A stretch of DNA of 64,000 bases from Pelomicrobium methylotrophicum (GTDB lineage Bacteria; Pseudomonadota; Gammaproteobacteria; Burkholderiales; UBA6910): contig NZ_VPFL01000002.1 of assembly GCF_008014345.1 (NCBI RefSeq), forward strand, positions 62,001 through 126,000, given 5' to 3'. This document shows, in pieces, positions 17,382 through 24,718 of this stretch. The notes beneath the pieces are model-generated. The model saw only the letters and a program-made list of their open reading frames with translations, did no database searches and had not been told where the DNA came from. The position numbers and the translations under genes are program-made. Each line of letters begins with the position of its first letter. Position 1 is the stretch's first letter.

Positions 17382-17560
17382 GGCCCCCCGCGAGTGCCGT
17401 CTGGCCCTCATCTTGAACCCTCAGGTTCAAGGTGGTCGCTTTCCGAGCGCATCAGGCGCTTCCGCTTGGGACGCGCACACCAACGCTACTTGAGTCCGCA
17501 ACCAATCGTGACAAGTCGGTTCGAAGAATATTGGCCTGGACAAACACCGCAGGGGACGAC
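17382..17560 (-). ncRNA. ssrS: 6S RNA
   Basis: Read on the minus strand, CCCCTGCGGTG at the 5' side pairs with CACTCGCGGGGG at the 3' side to form the closing stem. Internally there is the CTTGAACC-TGA-GGGTTCAAG hairpin, which strongly resembles the 3'-side hairpin of known 6S RNAs. The gene lies directly downstream of zapA on the same strand, the classical ssrS position. 6S RNA mimics an open promoter and sequesters sigma-70 RNA polymerase in stationary phase. The ends are estimated from the closing stem and are good to perhaps 10 nt. Confidence 0.8.
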
Positions 17561-17618
17561 CGGGGGATGTTCCAGCCGACTCGACGATATGTAATCGACG
17601 CCCCGTTTCGCGTGGCGG

Positions 17619-17930
17619 CTAGAACAACTCGTCCTGTTCGGAGAGCGCTCGATCAATCGTCTCCTGCATCGTCGCTATTCTACGACGAAACTCCCCCAAG
17701 TCAAACCCGCCGGAGACTCGCGTGGAAAGAAATTCGTGCGCGATTTGCAGCGCAGCGATGAGGGCGACGCGCTCTGTGCCGACCACTTTTCCGCTCTCCT
17801 TCACCTCGCGCATCCGTTTCTCGAGGAAGGCGACAGCGTCGAGCAACTGCTGCCGTTCTTCCTCTTTGCAGGCGACGCGGAATTCCCGGCCCATGATCGA
17901 CACGTCCAGGGCCTTCAGCTCGGCGCTCAT
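17619..17930 (-). CDS. zapA: Cell division protein ZapA
   Basis: This 103-aa protein starts MSAELKALDVSIMGREFRVAC. It has the ZapA N-terminal domain (CKEEERQQLLDAVAFLEKRM) and a C-terminal coiled coil (ALIAALQIAHEFLSTR). ZapA cross-links FtsZ protofilaments at the division ring. The start at 17930 overlaps the upstream small coiled-coil gene by 4 nt. The 6S RNA follows, a common arrangement in proteobacteria. Confidence 0.9.
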   Translation of the reverse strand: MSAELKALDVSIMGREFRVACKEEERQQLLDAVAFLEKRMREVKESGKVVGTERVALIAALQIAHEFLSTRVSGGFDLGEFRRRIATMQETIDRALSEQDELF

Positions 17931-18130
17931 TCGTTGCCTTCGGGCAGCTTCTCCAATAAACCCTCGAGCCGGGTCCGGACCTTCGTGATTTTCTCGCGAA
18001 GCCGCTTGTTCTCGTCCTCCAGCGCGGCGAGTTTTTGCCGTAACTCGCTGTTCTGGGCGCGCAAACGTTGGCACAATTCAACGAGTTGGCCGATCTTTTC
18101 GTCGAGGGCTGTGAGTTCCGCGTCTATCAT
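17927..18130 (-). CDS. Small coiled-coil protein (TIGR02449/ZapB-like)
   Basis: This 67-aa protein is almost entirely a heptad coiled coil (LVELCQRLRAQNSELRQKL, then LEDENKRLREKI). It ends in LEGLLEKLPEGNE and is coupled to zapA by an ATGA overlap. Genes of this type next to zapA are commonly annotated TIGR02449 and are thought to be ZapB-like division factors. The ATG at 18130 is preferred because a longer start would run into the predicted promoter. Confidence 0.8.
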   Translation of the reverse strand: MIDAELTALDEKIGQLVELCQRLRAQNSELRQKLAALEDENKRLREKITKVRTRLEGLLEKLPEGNE

Positions 18131-18137
18131 AGCATGA

Positions 18138-18166
18138 AATATAGAGGTAAAAATACGGAAAATCAA
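18138..18166 (-). promoter_or_regulatory. Predicted promoter of the zapB-like/zapA/6S operon
   Basis: On the minus strand TTGATT (18166-18161) and TATATT (18143-18138) are 17 bp apart. The expected start (about 18131) falls next to the ATG at 18130, which would make the message essentially leaderless. The remaining 300 bp up to msbA show no other gene or clear signal. Confidence 0.5.
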
Positions 18167-18466
18167 CCGCTAACGAAACATTCTGAGAATTCGCCTCACG
18201 TCCCTGGCGAGCGCTCCACGCCCTCTTTGCGCGGTTTGCTGATCGAAAGCCGGTCTTCTTCCTCAATGCCTGTCCCCAGGAAGCAGAGGGACGAGGCAGC
18301 GCGACACAAGGCTGTACCGTGCGTCCTCTACCCGCCGGGCGAGGTGACGCCTCCTCAGCGAGTGGGAGGTCTCGGCGGCTTCCGACGCGGTATACTGCGC
18401 CCCTGCTTTTCGTGCTTGGGCGATGGGTCGCGTGGCGCCGGTGCGGCCGGCTGACGGGCTGCCCCG

Positions 18467-20251
18467 ATGAAAACCCCGCCTTTCTTTTCGATCTCTACGG
18501 TGAGCACTCGCCAACTTTATTTTCGTCTGCTGCGCTACGTGGCGCCCTACTGGCAAGCCTTTGCCGTGGCCATTCTCGGCATGATCGTGGTGGCCGCCAC
18601 CGAGCCGGTGCTGCCCGCGCTCATGAAGCCCTTGTTGGATGGAAGCTTCGTCCAAAAGGACGAAACCCTGACCCGGCTCGTTCCCCTTGCCATCGTGGGC
18701 GTGTTTGTGATCCGCGGTGTCGCCTCCTACTTCGGCGACTATTGCATCCACTGGGTGGGCAACCGGGTGGTGATGGACCTGCGCAATGCCATGTTCGATC
18801 GGCTGCTCACGCTGCCGACGCGCTTTTTCAGCGATCAGGCCTCTGGCGTGCTGATCTCCCGCCTCACTTACGATGCCGCCCAAGTGACCACCGCTTCCAC
18901 CCAGGCGCTGACCGTGGTGGTCAAAGACTCGCTCGCTGTCGTGGGGCTGCTGGGCTGGCTCCTGTACCTCAACTGGAAGCTCACGCTGCTGATGCTGGTG
19001 GTCGGACCCGCCATTGCCGGCGTGATCCACGTGGCAGCGAAGCGGCTGCGGCGTGCGAGCCTCGGCACTCAAGAAGCGATGGGCAATATGACCCAGGTGG
19101 TGCAGGAGGCCATCGAATGCCACCGCGTCGTGAAGGTCTTCGGGGGCGAAGCGTACGAAGCCCGGCGTTTTCACGACACGGCAAACCGGGTGCGCCGCTT
19201 CACCATGAAGCATGCCGCCGCCGCCGCGGCGACCGTGCCCATCACGCAGGTGCTGGCGGCGGTCATCCTGGCCGGCATTGTCTACATTGCGGCGGTGCAG
19301 TCCAACGTCGGGGAGACCACGGTCGGAGGTTTCGTCTCCTTCGTCACCGCCATGGCCATGCTCCTTGCCCCCATCAAGCGCCTCACCCAGGTAAACGAGC
19401 ACATCCAGCGCGGCTTGGCGGCCGCCCAGAGCGTGTTCCACGTGTTGGACCAGGCGCCCGAGCCCGACGGGGGAACCGTCGTGCTCCAGCGCGCCCGGGG
19501 CGAAGTGGAGTTCCAGCGCGTGACGTTCACTTACGAAGGCGCCGCGCGGCCCGCCCTGGAGAACGTATCGCTCAAGGTGCTGCCGGGCGAAACCGTGGCC
19601 TTGGTCGGGCCTTCCGGCAGCGGCAAGACCACGCTGGTCAATTTGATCCCGCGGTTCTACCACCCTCAGCAAGGCCGCATTCTGGTGGACGGGGAGGACA
19701 TCGAGCGGCTCAAGCTCGCGAGCCTCCGTGCCAATATCGCGCTTGTGTCCCAGGAGATCCTGCTCTTCAACGACACCATCGCCGCCAACATCGCGTACGG
19801 GGCCAACAGCCGCGCCTCGCGCGAAGAGATTATCGCCGCGGCCGAGGCGGCCCATGCCATGGACTTCATCCGCCAGCTTCCCGACGGGCTTGAAACGCTG
19901 GTGGGCGAAAACGGCGTCAAGCTCTCTGGGGGCCAGCGCCAGCGGCTGGCCATCGCCCGGGCCATCCTGAAGAATGCGCCGATCCTGATCCTGGACGAAG
20001 CCACCTCTGCCCTCGACAGCGAATCGGAGCGGCACGTGCAGGCAGCGCTCGAGACCCTGATGAAGAACCGCACCACTTTCGTCATCGCCCATCGCCTCTC
20101 CACCATCAAGAAGGCCCATCGGATCGTGGTGCTCGACCGGGGGCGGATCGTGGAGACAGGCACCCACGAAACGCTGCTCGCAGCAGGCGGGTTGTACGCG
20201 CGGCTCTACCGCATCCAATTCGGCGAAATGTTGGAGCCTTCGAGCGCCTGA
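18467..20251 (+). CDS. msbA: Lipid A/ABC exporter MsbA
   Basis: This 594-aa half-transporter has six membrane helices in about residues 25-320 and a C-terminal ATPase. The ATPase has Walker A GPSGSGKTTL (near 380), signature LSGGQRQRL (near 486), Walker B ILILDEATSALD (near 506) and the switch His in VIAHRLS. MsbA flips lipid A-core across the inner membrane as a homodimer. The DQASGVLISRLTYD and NVGETTVGGFVSF stretches fit MsbA rather than other ABC exporters. It lies next to a run of LPS core genes, which supports the assignment. Confidence 0.93.
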   Translation: MKTPPFFSISTVSTRQLYFRLLRYVAPYWQAFAVAILGMIVVAATEPVLPALMKPLLDGSFVQKDETLTRLVPLAIVGVFVIRGVASYFGDYCIHWVGNRVVMDLRNAMFDRLLTLPTRFFSDQASGVLISRLTYDAAQVTTASTQALTVVVKDSLAVVGLLGWLLYLNWKLTLLMLVVGPAIAGVIHVAAKRLRRASLGTQEAMGNMTQVVQEAIECHRVVKVFGGEAYEARRFHDTANRVRRFTMKHAAAAAATVPITQVLAAVILAGIVYIAAVQSNVGETTVGGFVSFVTAMAMLLAPIKRLTQVNEHIQRGLAAAQSVFHVLDQAPEPDGGTVVLQRARGEVEFQRVTFTYEGAARPALENVSLKVLPGETVALVGPSGSGKTTLVNLIPRFYHPQQGRILVDGEDIERLKLASLRANIALVSQEILLFNDTIAANIAYGANSRASREEIIAAAEAAHAMDFIRQLPDGLETLVGENGVKLSGGQRQRLAIARAILKNAPILILDEATSALDSESERHVQAALETLMKNRTTFVIAHRLSTIKKAHRIVVLDRGRIVETGTHETLLAAGGLYARLYRIQFGEMLEPSSA

Positions 20252-20273
20252 GGCGGCCACTTGCGCCGTCGGC

Positions 20274-20302
20274 GGTGCGTTTCGCCCGCAGCTCAACGCA
20301 CC
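20274..20302. repeat. REP-like inverted repeat GGTGCGTT...AACGCACC (copy 1)
   Basis: Arms GGTGCGTT (20274-20281) and AACGCACC (20295-20302) match two other intergenic copies at 24690 and 30808. Here the loop is inverted. A CCGGG-TTCG-CCCGG hairpin follows at 20305-20318 and may help end the msbA transcript. Confidence 0.7.
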
Positions 20303-20352
20303 CTCCGGGTTCGCCCGGGCTTTCGGTGGTGATCAGAGATCTACCACTTTAT

Positions 20353-20808
20353 TTACCGAAGGCGGTCGAGTACCGTCCCTGGTTCGTGTGCGAAGGGATT
20401 GACAACTCGTACGCCGGCGAACGTTTGAGCGTCTTGGAAGTCCTCGCTCAAAAGGTATGCACAATTCGCCTTCTGGGCGGCGGCCACGATCAAGGCGTCC
20501 CACCACGAGAGTTTATGACGGTCCTGGATTGTCCACGCGCCTTCAATGACAGAGGTGTCCACAGGGATCGGATGCCAGGCGGCCAGATTACGCACGTCGG
20601 CCCTTGCCACCGCTTTCTTCATTCCGGGGTTAAGGCGCTGAGTGACCGTGACATAGAATTCGCTTAGAACCTGAGTGCTGATTCTCCCTGCTTTGGTTCG
20701 CCACAACGCTGCGAGCCACGCGGCAGCTTTGGCTTGTTTTTTGGGCTCCGAAGCGTCACGAAAGTACACTAAGACGTTGGTATCGACAAAACAACTAACG
20801 CCGCTCAT
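20353..20808 (-). CDS. vapC: PIN-domain toxin (VapC type), TA locus 1
   Basis: This 151-aa PIN-domain protein keeps the acidic site: Asp in FVDTNVLVYF, Glu in LSEFYVTVTQ, Asp in LSWWDALIVAAA and Asp/Glu in LLSEDFQDA. VapC proteins are ribonucleases cutting tRNA or rRNA, held inactive by their antitoxin. It overlaps the antitoxin gene by 14 nt. It sits between msbA and a heptosyltransferase-type gene. Confidence 0.9.
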   Translation of the reverse strand: MSGVSCFVDTNVLVYFRDASEPKKQAKAAAWLAALWRTKAGRISTQVLSEFYVTVTQRLNPGMKKAVARADVRNLAAWHPIPVDTSVIEGAWTIQDRHKLSWWDALIVAAAQKANCAYLLSEDFQDAQTFAGVRVVNPFAHEPGTVLDRLR

Positions 20809-21025
20809 GCAGTTCGTCTCTCGACGGATATTTCCCTTGCCGCTTCAGTAGAACGGGTTTGGCGGTGAGATACTGTTTCATGGCGGCTTCGTAACCTTCT
20901 TCCTCGAGCATCCGCCTGCGTAACATCTCACCAACCAGGCGAGAGACGCTTGTGTGATGCTTTGCCGCCCAGATCCGAGCCCACTGGGCCACTTCTTCAT
21001 CCAGCGTGATGGTCACGTTTTTCAT
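20795..21025 (-). CDS. Ribbon-helix-helix antitoxin, TA locus 1
   Basis: This 76-aa protein has the N-terminal strand KNVTITLDEEVAQWARIWAAK of a CopG/RHH DNA-binding domain and a basic C-terminus. It is upstream of and overlaps the PIN toxin. The ATG at 21025 lies at the expected transcription start of a near-perfect promoter, so the message may be leaderless. Confidence 0.88.
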   Translation of the reverse strand: MKNVTITLDEEVAQWARIWAAKHHTSVSRLVGEMLRRRMLEEEGYEAAMKQYLTAKPVLLKRQGKYPSRDELHERR

Positions 21026-21032
21026 ATGCACG

Positions 21033-21061
21033 AGTATAGTGTTACACTGAAATCGTGTCAA
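21033..21061 (-). promoter_or_regulatory. Consensus sigma-70 promoter of TA locus 1
   Basis: TTGACA (21061-21056) and TATACT (21038-21033) are 17 bp apart on the minus strand. The -35 box overlaps the stop codon of the upstream GT9 gene. The spacer holds GTGTAACAC, a small palindrome that may serve as antitoxin operator. Confidence 0.8.
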
Positions 21062-22155
21062 AACCCGGCAGGCGTCGAGCGCTCCGCGAGCAGCGCTTGC
21101 GCCGCTTCGATCACCCGGCTCGCGGGGAGTTCCTGCAGGCAGTCGCTGTAGCTTTCCACATGGCGTCCGCAGCCCTCCAGCAGGCAGGGTACGCAGTCCT
21201 TGGCGCCTTGCACGAGGTAGACGTTCCCCACGCGTTGGCTGCCCACGCGCCGCCATGGGTTGCGGTCCGCCGGATGGTCCTTGGGCCACGGCCCCCACTT
21301 CACCGGGTTCGAGGGACCGAACAAGGCCACGGTGGGCGTGCCCACGGCGGCGGCGATGTGGGTGGTGGCGGTGTCGGGCCCCACGTACACCGCGGCGCCC
21401 GCGAGCAGCGCCCCCAGCATCGGAAGGCTCAAGCGCCCGGCCAGGTTGAGCGTACCGGCAGGCATGTCGGCGGCGATGGCGGCGACGTACTCGAGCTCCT
21501 CGGGGTCCTGGCCGCCTGTGAGGGCGATGCGCAAACCTTGCCGCTCCAGCCATGCCGCCAGTTGCGTCCACCCGGCGGCGTGCCATTGCTTGTAGTTGAA
21601 TTTGGGATACGGATGCAAAACCGCGTAGCGATCCGAACCGAAGCCTGAAACCAGCTCGTCCACGAGCGCTTCGTCGCGGGCCGTCCAACCGACCACCACT
21701 TCTGCCACGGGGGCGACGCCCAGCAGCTCCGCGAGCTTCAGGTTCATCCGTACTGTATGGGTATCCAGGTCGTCGAAGGCCACCCAGCGCTGGAGCAGGC
21801 GTCGTTTCCAGGCCTCCTTCGATCGGGGGTTGAGGAACCCCGCCCGCCAGCGACCTGCCGCGAAGGCGTACAAGGTCGGCCGGTCACCGGTGAGGACCGA
21901 GAGCGCGATGTCGTAGCGCCGCAGGATCTTGGCGTAGAGTCGCGCGTGGGCCGTGGCCGCGGGATGCTCCTCGGTGGCGAGCACCCGATGGAGGTCGGGG
22001 TTCGCGGCCAGCACGCCCTCCGTGCCCCGGAACACCAGGGCATCGATCCGCGCCTCGGGCCATGCCCGCTTCAGGGAACGGATCAGGGGGGTGGCGAGCA
22101 GCACGTCCCCGATGCGACGGGTGACGACGACGAGGGCGTGGCGCGGCGCCTGCAC
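21058..22155 (-). CDS. Glycosyltransferase family 9 (heptosyltransferase type)
   Basis: This 365-aa protein has GT9 features: the N-terminal VVVTRRIGDVLLATPLIRSLK, then GGQDPEE, GPDTATTHIAAAVGTPTVALFGPS, and a heptosyltransferase-like C-terminus. Such enzymes add ADP-heptose or related sugars to the LPS inner core on the cytoplasmic face. It starts with GTG at 22155, just after a 46-codon small frame. A CVPCLLEGCGRH stretch with several Cys near the C-terminus also occurs in other GT9 proteins. Confidence 0.9.
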   Translation of the reverse strand: MQAPRHALVVVTRRIGDVLLATPLIRSLKRAWPEARIDALVFRGTEGVLAANPDLHRVLATEEHPAATAHARLYAKILRRYDIALSVLTGDRPTLYAFAAGRWRAGFLNPRSKEAWKRRLLQRWVAFDDLDTHTVRMNLKLAELLGVAPVAEVVVGWTARDEALVDELVSGFGSDRYAVLHPYPKFNYKQWHAAGWTQLAAWLERQGLRIALTGGQDPEELEYVAAIAADMPAGTLNLAGRLSLPMLGALLAGAAVYVGPDTATTHIAAAVGTPTVALFGPSNPVKWGPWPKDHPADRNPWRRVGSQRVGNVYLVQGAKDCVPCLLEGCGRHVESYSDCLQELPASRVIEAAQALLAERSTPAGF

Positions 22156-22161
22156 GAGGGC

Positions 22162-22302
22162 CTAACCGAGGGTAGCGTCCCGCGGCCACCCCGGCGTCCG
22201 CCCTGCCGCCTCCTCGAGCACGGAGGTGAAGAAACGCCTCTGTTCGCTGAGGAAGGGGGGCGACGCGAGCGGGCCCGATGGCGCGGCCGTTAAAGACATC
22301 AT
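22162..22302 (-). CDS. Possible small protein (46 aa) between GT2 and GT9
   Basis: The frame starts with ATG at 22302 overlapping the stop of the upstream GT2 gene (ATGA) and ends 6 bp before the GT9 start. It encodes FLSEQRRFFTSVLEEAAG, a plausible amphipathic helix. I do not recognise it. It may be a real coupled peptide or simply spacer that keeps ribosomes moving into the GT9 gene. Confidence 0.35.
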   Translation of the reverse strand: MMSLTAAPSGPLASPPFLSEQRRFFTSVLEEAAGRTPGWPRDATLG

Positions 22303-23120
22303 GGTTGCAAATACTGATGGATTCCCACCACCGCAGCGACGCGGTCCGAACGCAGCACTTCCGCCAGCCGCCGCTGGTTTTCCTCCAGCGTGTGCCGCGG
22401 ATTTTCCCGATGCCAAAGATGCAGCACCGGCGCGGCGAAGCGGGCGCTTTTATGACGGACGCCAGAGCGGATCAACCGCACCACCAGGTCCGAGTCCTCG
22501 AGCCCCCACCCGCAGTAGGACTCGTCGAGGCCATTGACCCGCAGCAGGTCATCGCGCCAGGCAGCGAGGTTGCAGGTTTTGATGCCCTTCCAGCGGCGCG
22601 GCGCGCCCTTGCGCCAGACGCCGCCCAGGGGAAGCGGCACCAGGGGCGCCAGGCGGTTGATGTCGCCCCGCCGCCACGCCTGCACCCACCGGCCGAAGCG
22701 CCACGTGTGCACCGGCAACCGCTCCCGCAGCACGCGCGCGGTGAAACCCTCGGACAGCAACACGCGGTTTCCCGCGGCGAACCAGCCGCGCTCGGCGAGC
22801 GACCGATGGCGTGCCACGAAGGACGGCAGCGGTATGCAGTCGCCATCGGTGAAAATCACGTACGCCGCCTCCGTGGCCGCCAACGCCCGGTTGCGGATGG
22901 CTGCGGCCCGGAAGCCCCGGTCCTCCTGCCACACGTGGGTGACCGGGAAAGGGGCCCGGGCGCGGTAGGCCTCCACCAACCGCCGCGTTTCCTCGGTCGA
23001 GCCGTCGTCGGCCACGATCATCTCGAACCCCTGGTCGGTCTGGGCCGCATAGCCTTCCAAGACCGCCGCCAGGGCGTCGGGCCGGTTGTAGGTGGTCACG
23101 ATCACGGCGATGGACATCAT
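22299..23120 (-). CDS. Glycosyltransferase family 2 with C-terminal galactosyltransferase-like domain
   Basis: This 273-aa GT-A enzyme has AVIVTTYNRPDALAAVL at the N-terminus, MIVADDGST, and the DxD-like TDGDC near residue 90. The C-terminal CNLAAWRDDLLRVNGLDE with GWGLEDSDLVVRL is typical of the GT7C/chondroitin-polymerase-like group. It probably adds a sugar to the LPS core or O-chain. The start ATG at 23120 overlaps the stop of the upstream GT2 gene by 4 nt. Confidence 0.88.
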   Translation of the reverse strand: MMSIAVIVTTYNRPDALAAVLEGYAAQTDQGFEMIVADDGSTEETRRLVEAYRARAPFPVTHVWQEDRGFRAAAIRNRALAATEAAYVIFTDGDCIPLPSFVARHRSLAERGWFAAGNRVLLSEGFTARVLRERLPVHTWRFGRWVQAWRRGDINRLAPLVPLPLGGVWRKGAPRRWKGIKTCNLAAWRDDLLRVNGLDESYCGWGLEDSDLVVRLIRSGVRHKSARFAAPVLHLWHRENPRHTLEENQRRLAEVLRSDRVAAVVGIHQYLQP

Positions 23121-23869
23121 CGCGGTTTGTCCGTACGCAACATGAGCTTGACATACCGGTAGTACGCGCCTTCCGCGTTGCACACGGCCAGCATGAAGCC
23201 TTCCTTCCCGTCCAGAAAGCCTGCCCGAAGAAAGTAAGTGCGGATGAAGGTCCAGAGGCCATGCCCGACGGCCGTGGCCAGGCCCGCCCGTCGGCCCCGC
23301 TGGTGCGCCATGAGCGCTCCTGCGGTGGAATAGGCGTTCATCTTCTCCAGCATCTCCTCCAGGTTTTGGATGGCCTCGTGCCGCAGGGGCTGCTTCAAGG
23401 TGCCCACCGGGCCGTCGCAGAGCAACCGCTCGTGGACCAGGTCCTCGCTGAAACGGGCGCTTCCGCGCTTGAAAAGCCGCGTCACGTAGTCCGGCCACCA
23501 GCCCGAATGGCGCATGTAGCGGCCGCAGAAGCTGGACAGCCGCGGTATCCGGAAGGCGACCCGGTCGCCGGGGGCCTGAAGGGCTCGCTCGATCTCCTGC
23601 CGTAGGTCTTCCGGCACCCACTCGTCCGCGTCAAGGGACAACACCCAGTCGCCGGTGGCCCGCGCCAGGGCCCGGTTCTTCTGAGGCCCGAAGCCGGGCC
23701 AGTCGGGAGAGACCTCGACCTTGTCGGTGAAGCGCCGGGCGATCTCCACCGTGGCGTCGCCGCTGCCTGAATCCAGCACCACGATCTCATCGGCCCAGGC
23801 GACCGAGGCGAGGCAGCGCTCGAGGGTCTCCTGGGCGTTCTTGGTGATGACGATGACGGAGAGGGTCAA
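23117..23869 (-). CDS. LPS-core glycosyltransferase family 2 (WaaE/KdtX type)
   Basis: This 250-aa protein begins SVIVITKNAQETLERCLASV. It has the WaaE-type motifs VVLDSGSGDATVEIA, GPQKNRALARATGDWVL and SLDADEWVPEDL, and ends in a hydrophobic helix region (FIRTYFLRAGFLDGKEGF). WaaE/KdtX enzymes add glucose (beta-1,4) to heptose I in the LPS core. The position beside waaL- and GT9-type genes fits. Confidence 0.88.
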   Translation of the reverse strand: MTLSVIVITKNAQETLERCLASVAWADEIVVLDSGSGDATVEIARRFTDKVEVSPDWPGFGPQKNRALARATGDWVLSLDADEWVPEDLRQEIERALQAPGDRVAFRIPRLSSFCGRYMRHSGWWPDYVTRLFKRGSARFSEDLVHERLLCDGPVGTLKQPLRHEAIQNLEEMLEKMNAYSTAGALMAHQRGRRAGLATAVGHGLWTFIRTYFLRAGFLDGKEGFMLAVCNAEGAYYRYVKLMLRTDKPR

Positions 23870-23911
23870 TGTAGCCGGAGCAAGAGAAACGATCGGTTCG
23901 GCGCGCCGGAG

Positions 23912-24334
23912 TCAAACCGAGAGAATGTTCAGGCCCTCCCGGTGGGCGGCGGCGCAAAGGCGGGCGTCCAGGCAAACGAAATCACCGTTGGACGAGCGGC
24001 TGCGCAGAACGGTCACGGCCGCCGCCAATTGCAACGAATCCGCCGGGCGCAACGGATGAACGCGCAGCAGACGTTTCGCCGTCTCCCTCAGAAGCTCGCT
24101 CGGCCGCACTTCTATCCACGCAGAGGCAAGATGCCGCAAGCGCTCGAAACTCTGGGACAACGGCTCGATCGGCACGCCAGATCGTTCCAGCCGCGCCAAG
24201 GCAGAGACGCATTCCACCTCCGTTCCCCACCACACGGCCATCAAAGGATCGCGCTCCAGAAGCGAGGTCACAAAATCCGTGGCGCGCTCCTTGACCAACA
24301 ACGGCATGACCGCAGAACTGTCCCAGAACTTCAC
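23912..24334 (-). CDS. vapC: PIN-domain toxin (VapC type), TA locus 2
   Basis: This 140-aa PIN protein starts MKFWDSSAVMPLLVKE, with Asp5 as the first catalytic acid. Further acids are in TEVECVSALARLE, LRPADSLQLAAA and FVCLDARL. It overlaps the Phd-like antitoxin by 4 nt (ATGA). Confidence 0.9.
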   Translation of the reverse strand: MKFWDSSAVMPLLVKERATDFVTSLLERDPLMAVWWGTEVECVSALARLERSGVPIEPLSQSFERLRHLASAWIEVRPSELLRETAKRLLRVHPLRPADSLQLAAAVTVLRSRSSNGDFVCLDARLCAAAHREGLNILSV

Positions 24335-24630
24335 GGGTTTTGTTCGCGTTCGTCAAGCAAGGCTTGCAGGGCGCTGAGCCCTTTGGGCAAAGAAGGCGGC
24401 GGCGCCTTGAGAAGTTCTCGGCTCACCGGCGCCTTGGGGCGGCTCACGATCCCGACGCGTTCCAGCTCGGCGATCCATGCCTCTTCGTGACCGGCTGTGG
24501 ATCCTCTGATGGGCTCCAGGCGCGCCACTGGGCGGCCGCGGTCCATGATCAGGACCGTCTCGCCGTGTTTTACGAGCTCCAACAATGCGCTGAGCCGGTT
24601 CTTGGCTTCCGTGACGGAGGCGGTTTTCAT
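24331..24630 (-). CDS. Phd/YefM-type antitoxin, TA locus 2
   Basis: This 99-aa protein has the Phd/YefM N-terminus KTASVTEAKNRLSALLELVK and GETVLIMDRGRPVARLEP. The ATG at 24630 was chosen because the conserved domain starts there and a promoter lies immediately upstream. Its tail would fill the toxin active site. Confidence 0.9.
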   Translation of the reverse strand: MKTASVTEAKNRLSALLELVKHGETVLIMDRGRPVARLEPIRGSTAGHEEAWIAELERVGIVSRPKAPVSRELLKAPPPSLPKGLSALQALLDEREQNP

Positions 24631-24636
24631 ATGGCC

Positions 24637-24665
24637 ATTCTGGCGTTGTCGATTGGGCCCGTCAA
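24637..24665 (-). promoter_or_regulatory. Predicted promoter of TA locus 2
   Basis: TTGACG (24665-24660) and CAGAAT (24642-24637) are 17 bp apart on the minus strand. The expected start coincides with the antitoxin ATG at 24630, again suggesting a leaderless message. Confidence 0.55.
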
Positions 24666-24689
24666 GCCAGAACCGTGAGCAGGCGGTAG

Positions 24690-24717
24690 GGTGCGTTGAG
24701 CGGAGCCGAAACGCACC
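24690..24717. repeat. REP-like inverted repeat (copy 2)
   Basis: GGTGCGTT and AACGCACC arms around GAGCGGAGCCGA. The 32-bp segment from 24686 is identical to the copy at 30804. It ends at the 3' end of the O-antigen ligase gene. Confidence 0.8.
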
Positions 24718-24718
24718 T

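Noticed and set aside
18263-20296. A 677-codon open frame antisense to msbA
   Set aside because: Its translation is rich in His, Gln, Arg and Gly and shows no domain. It is the usual antisense by-product of high-GC codon use opposite a clearly real gene.
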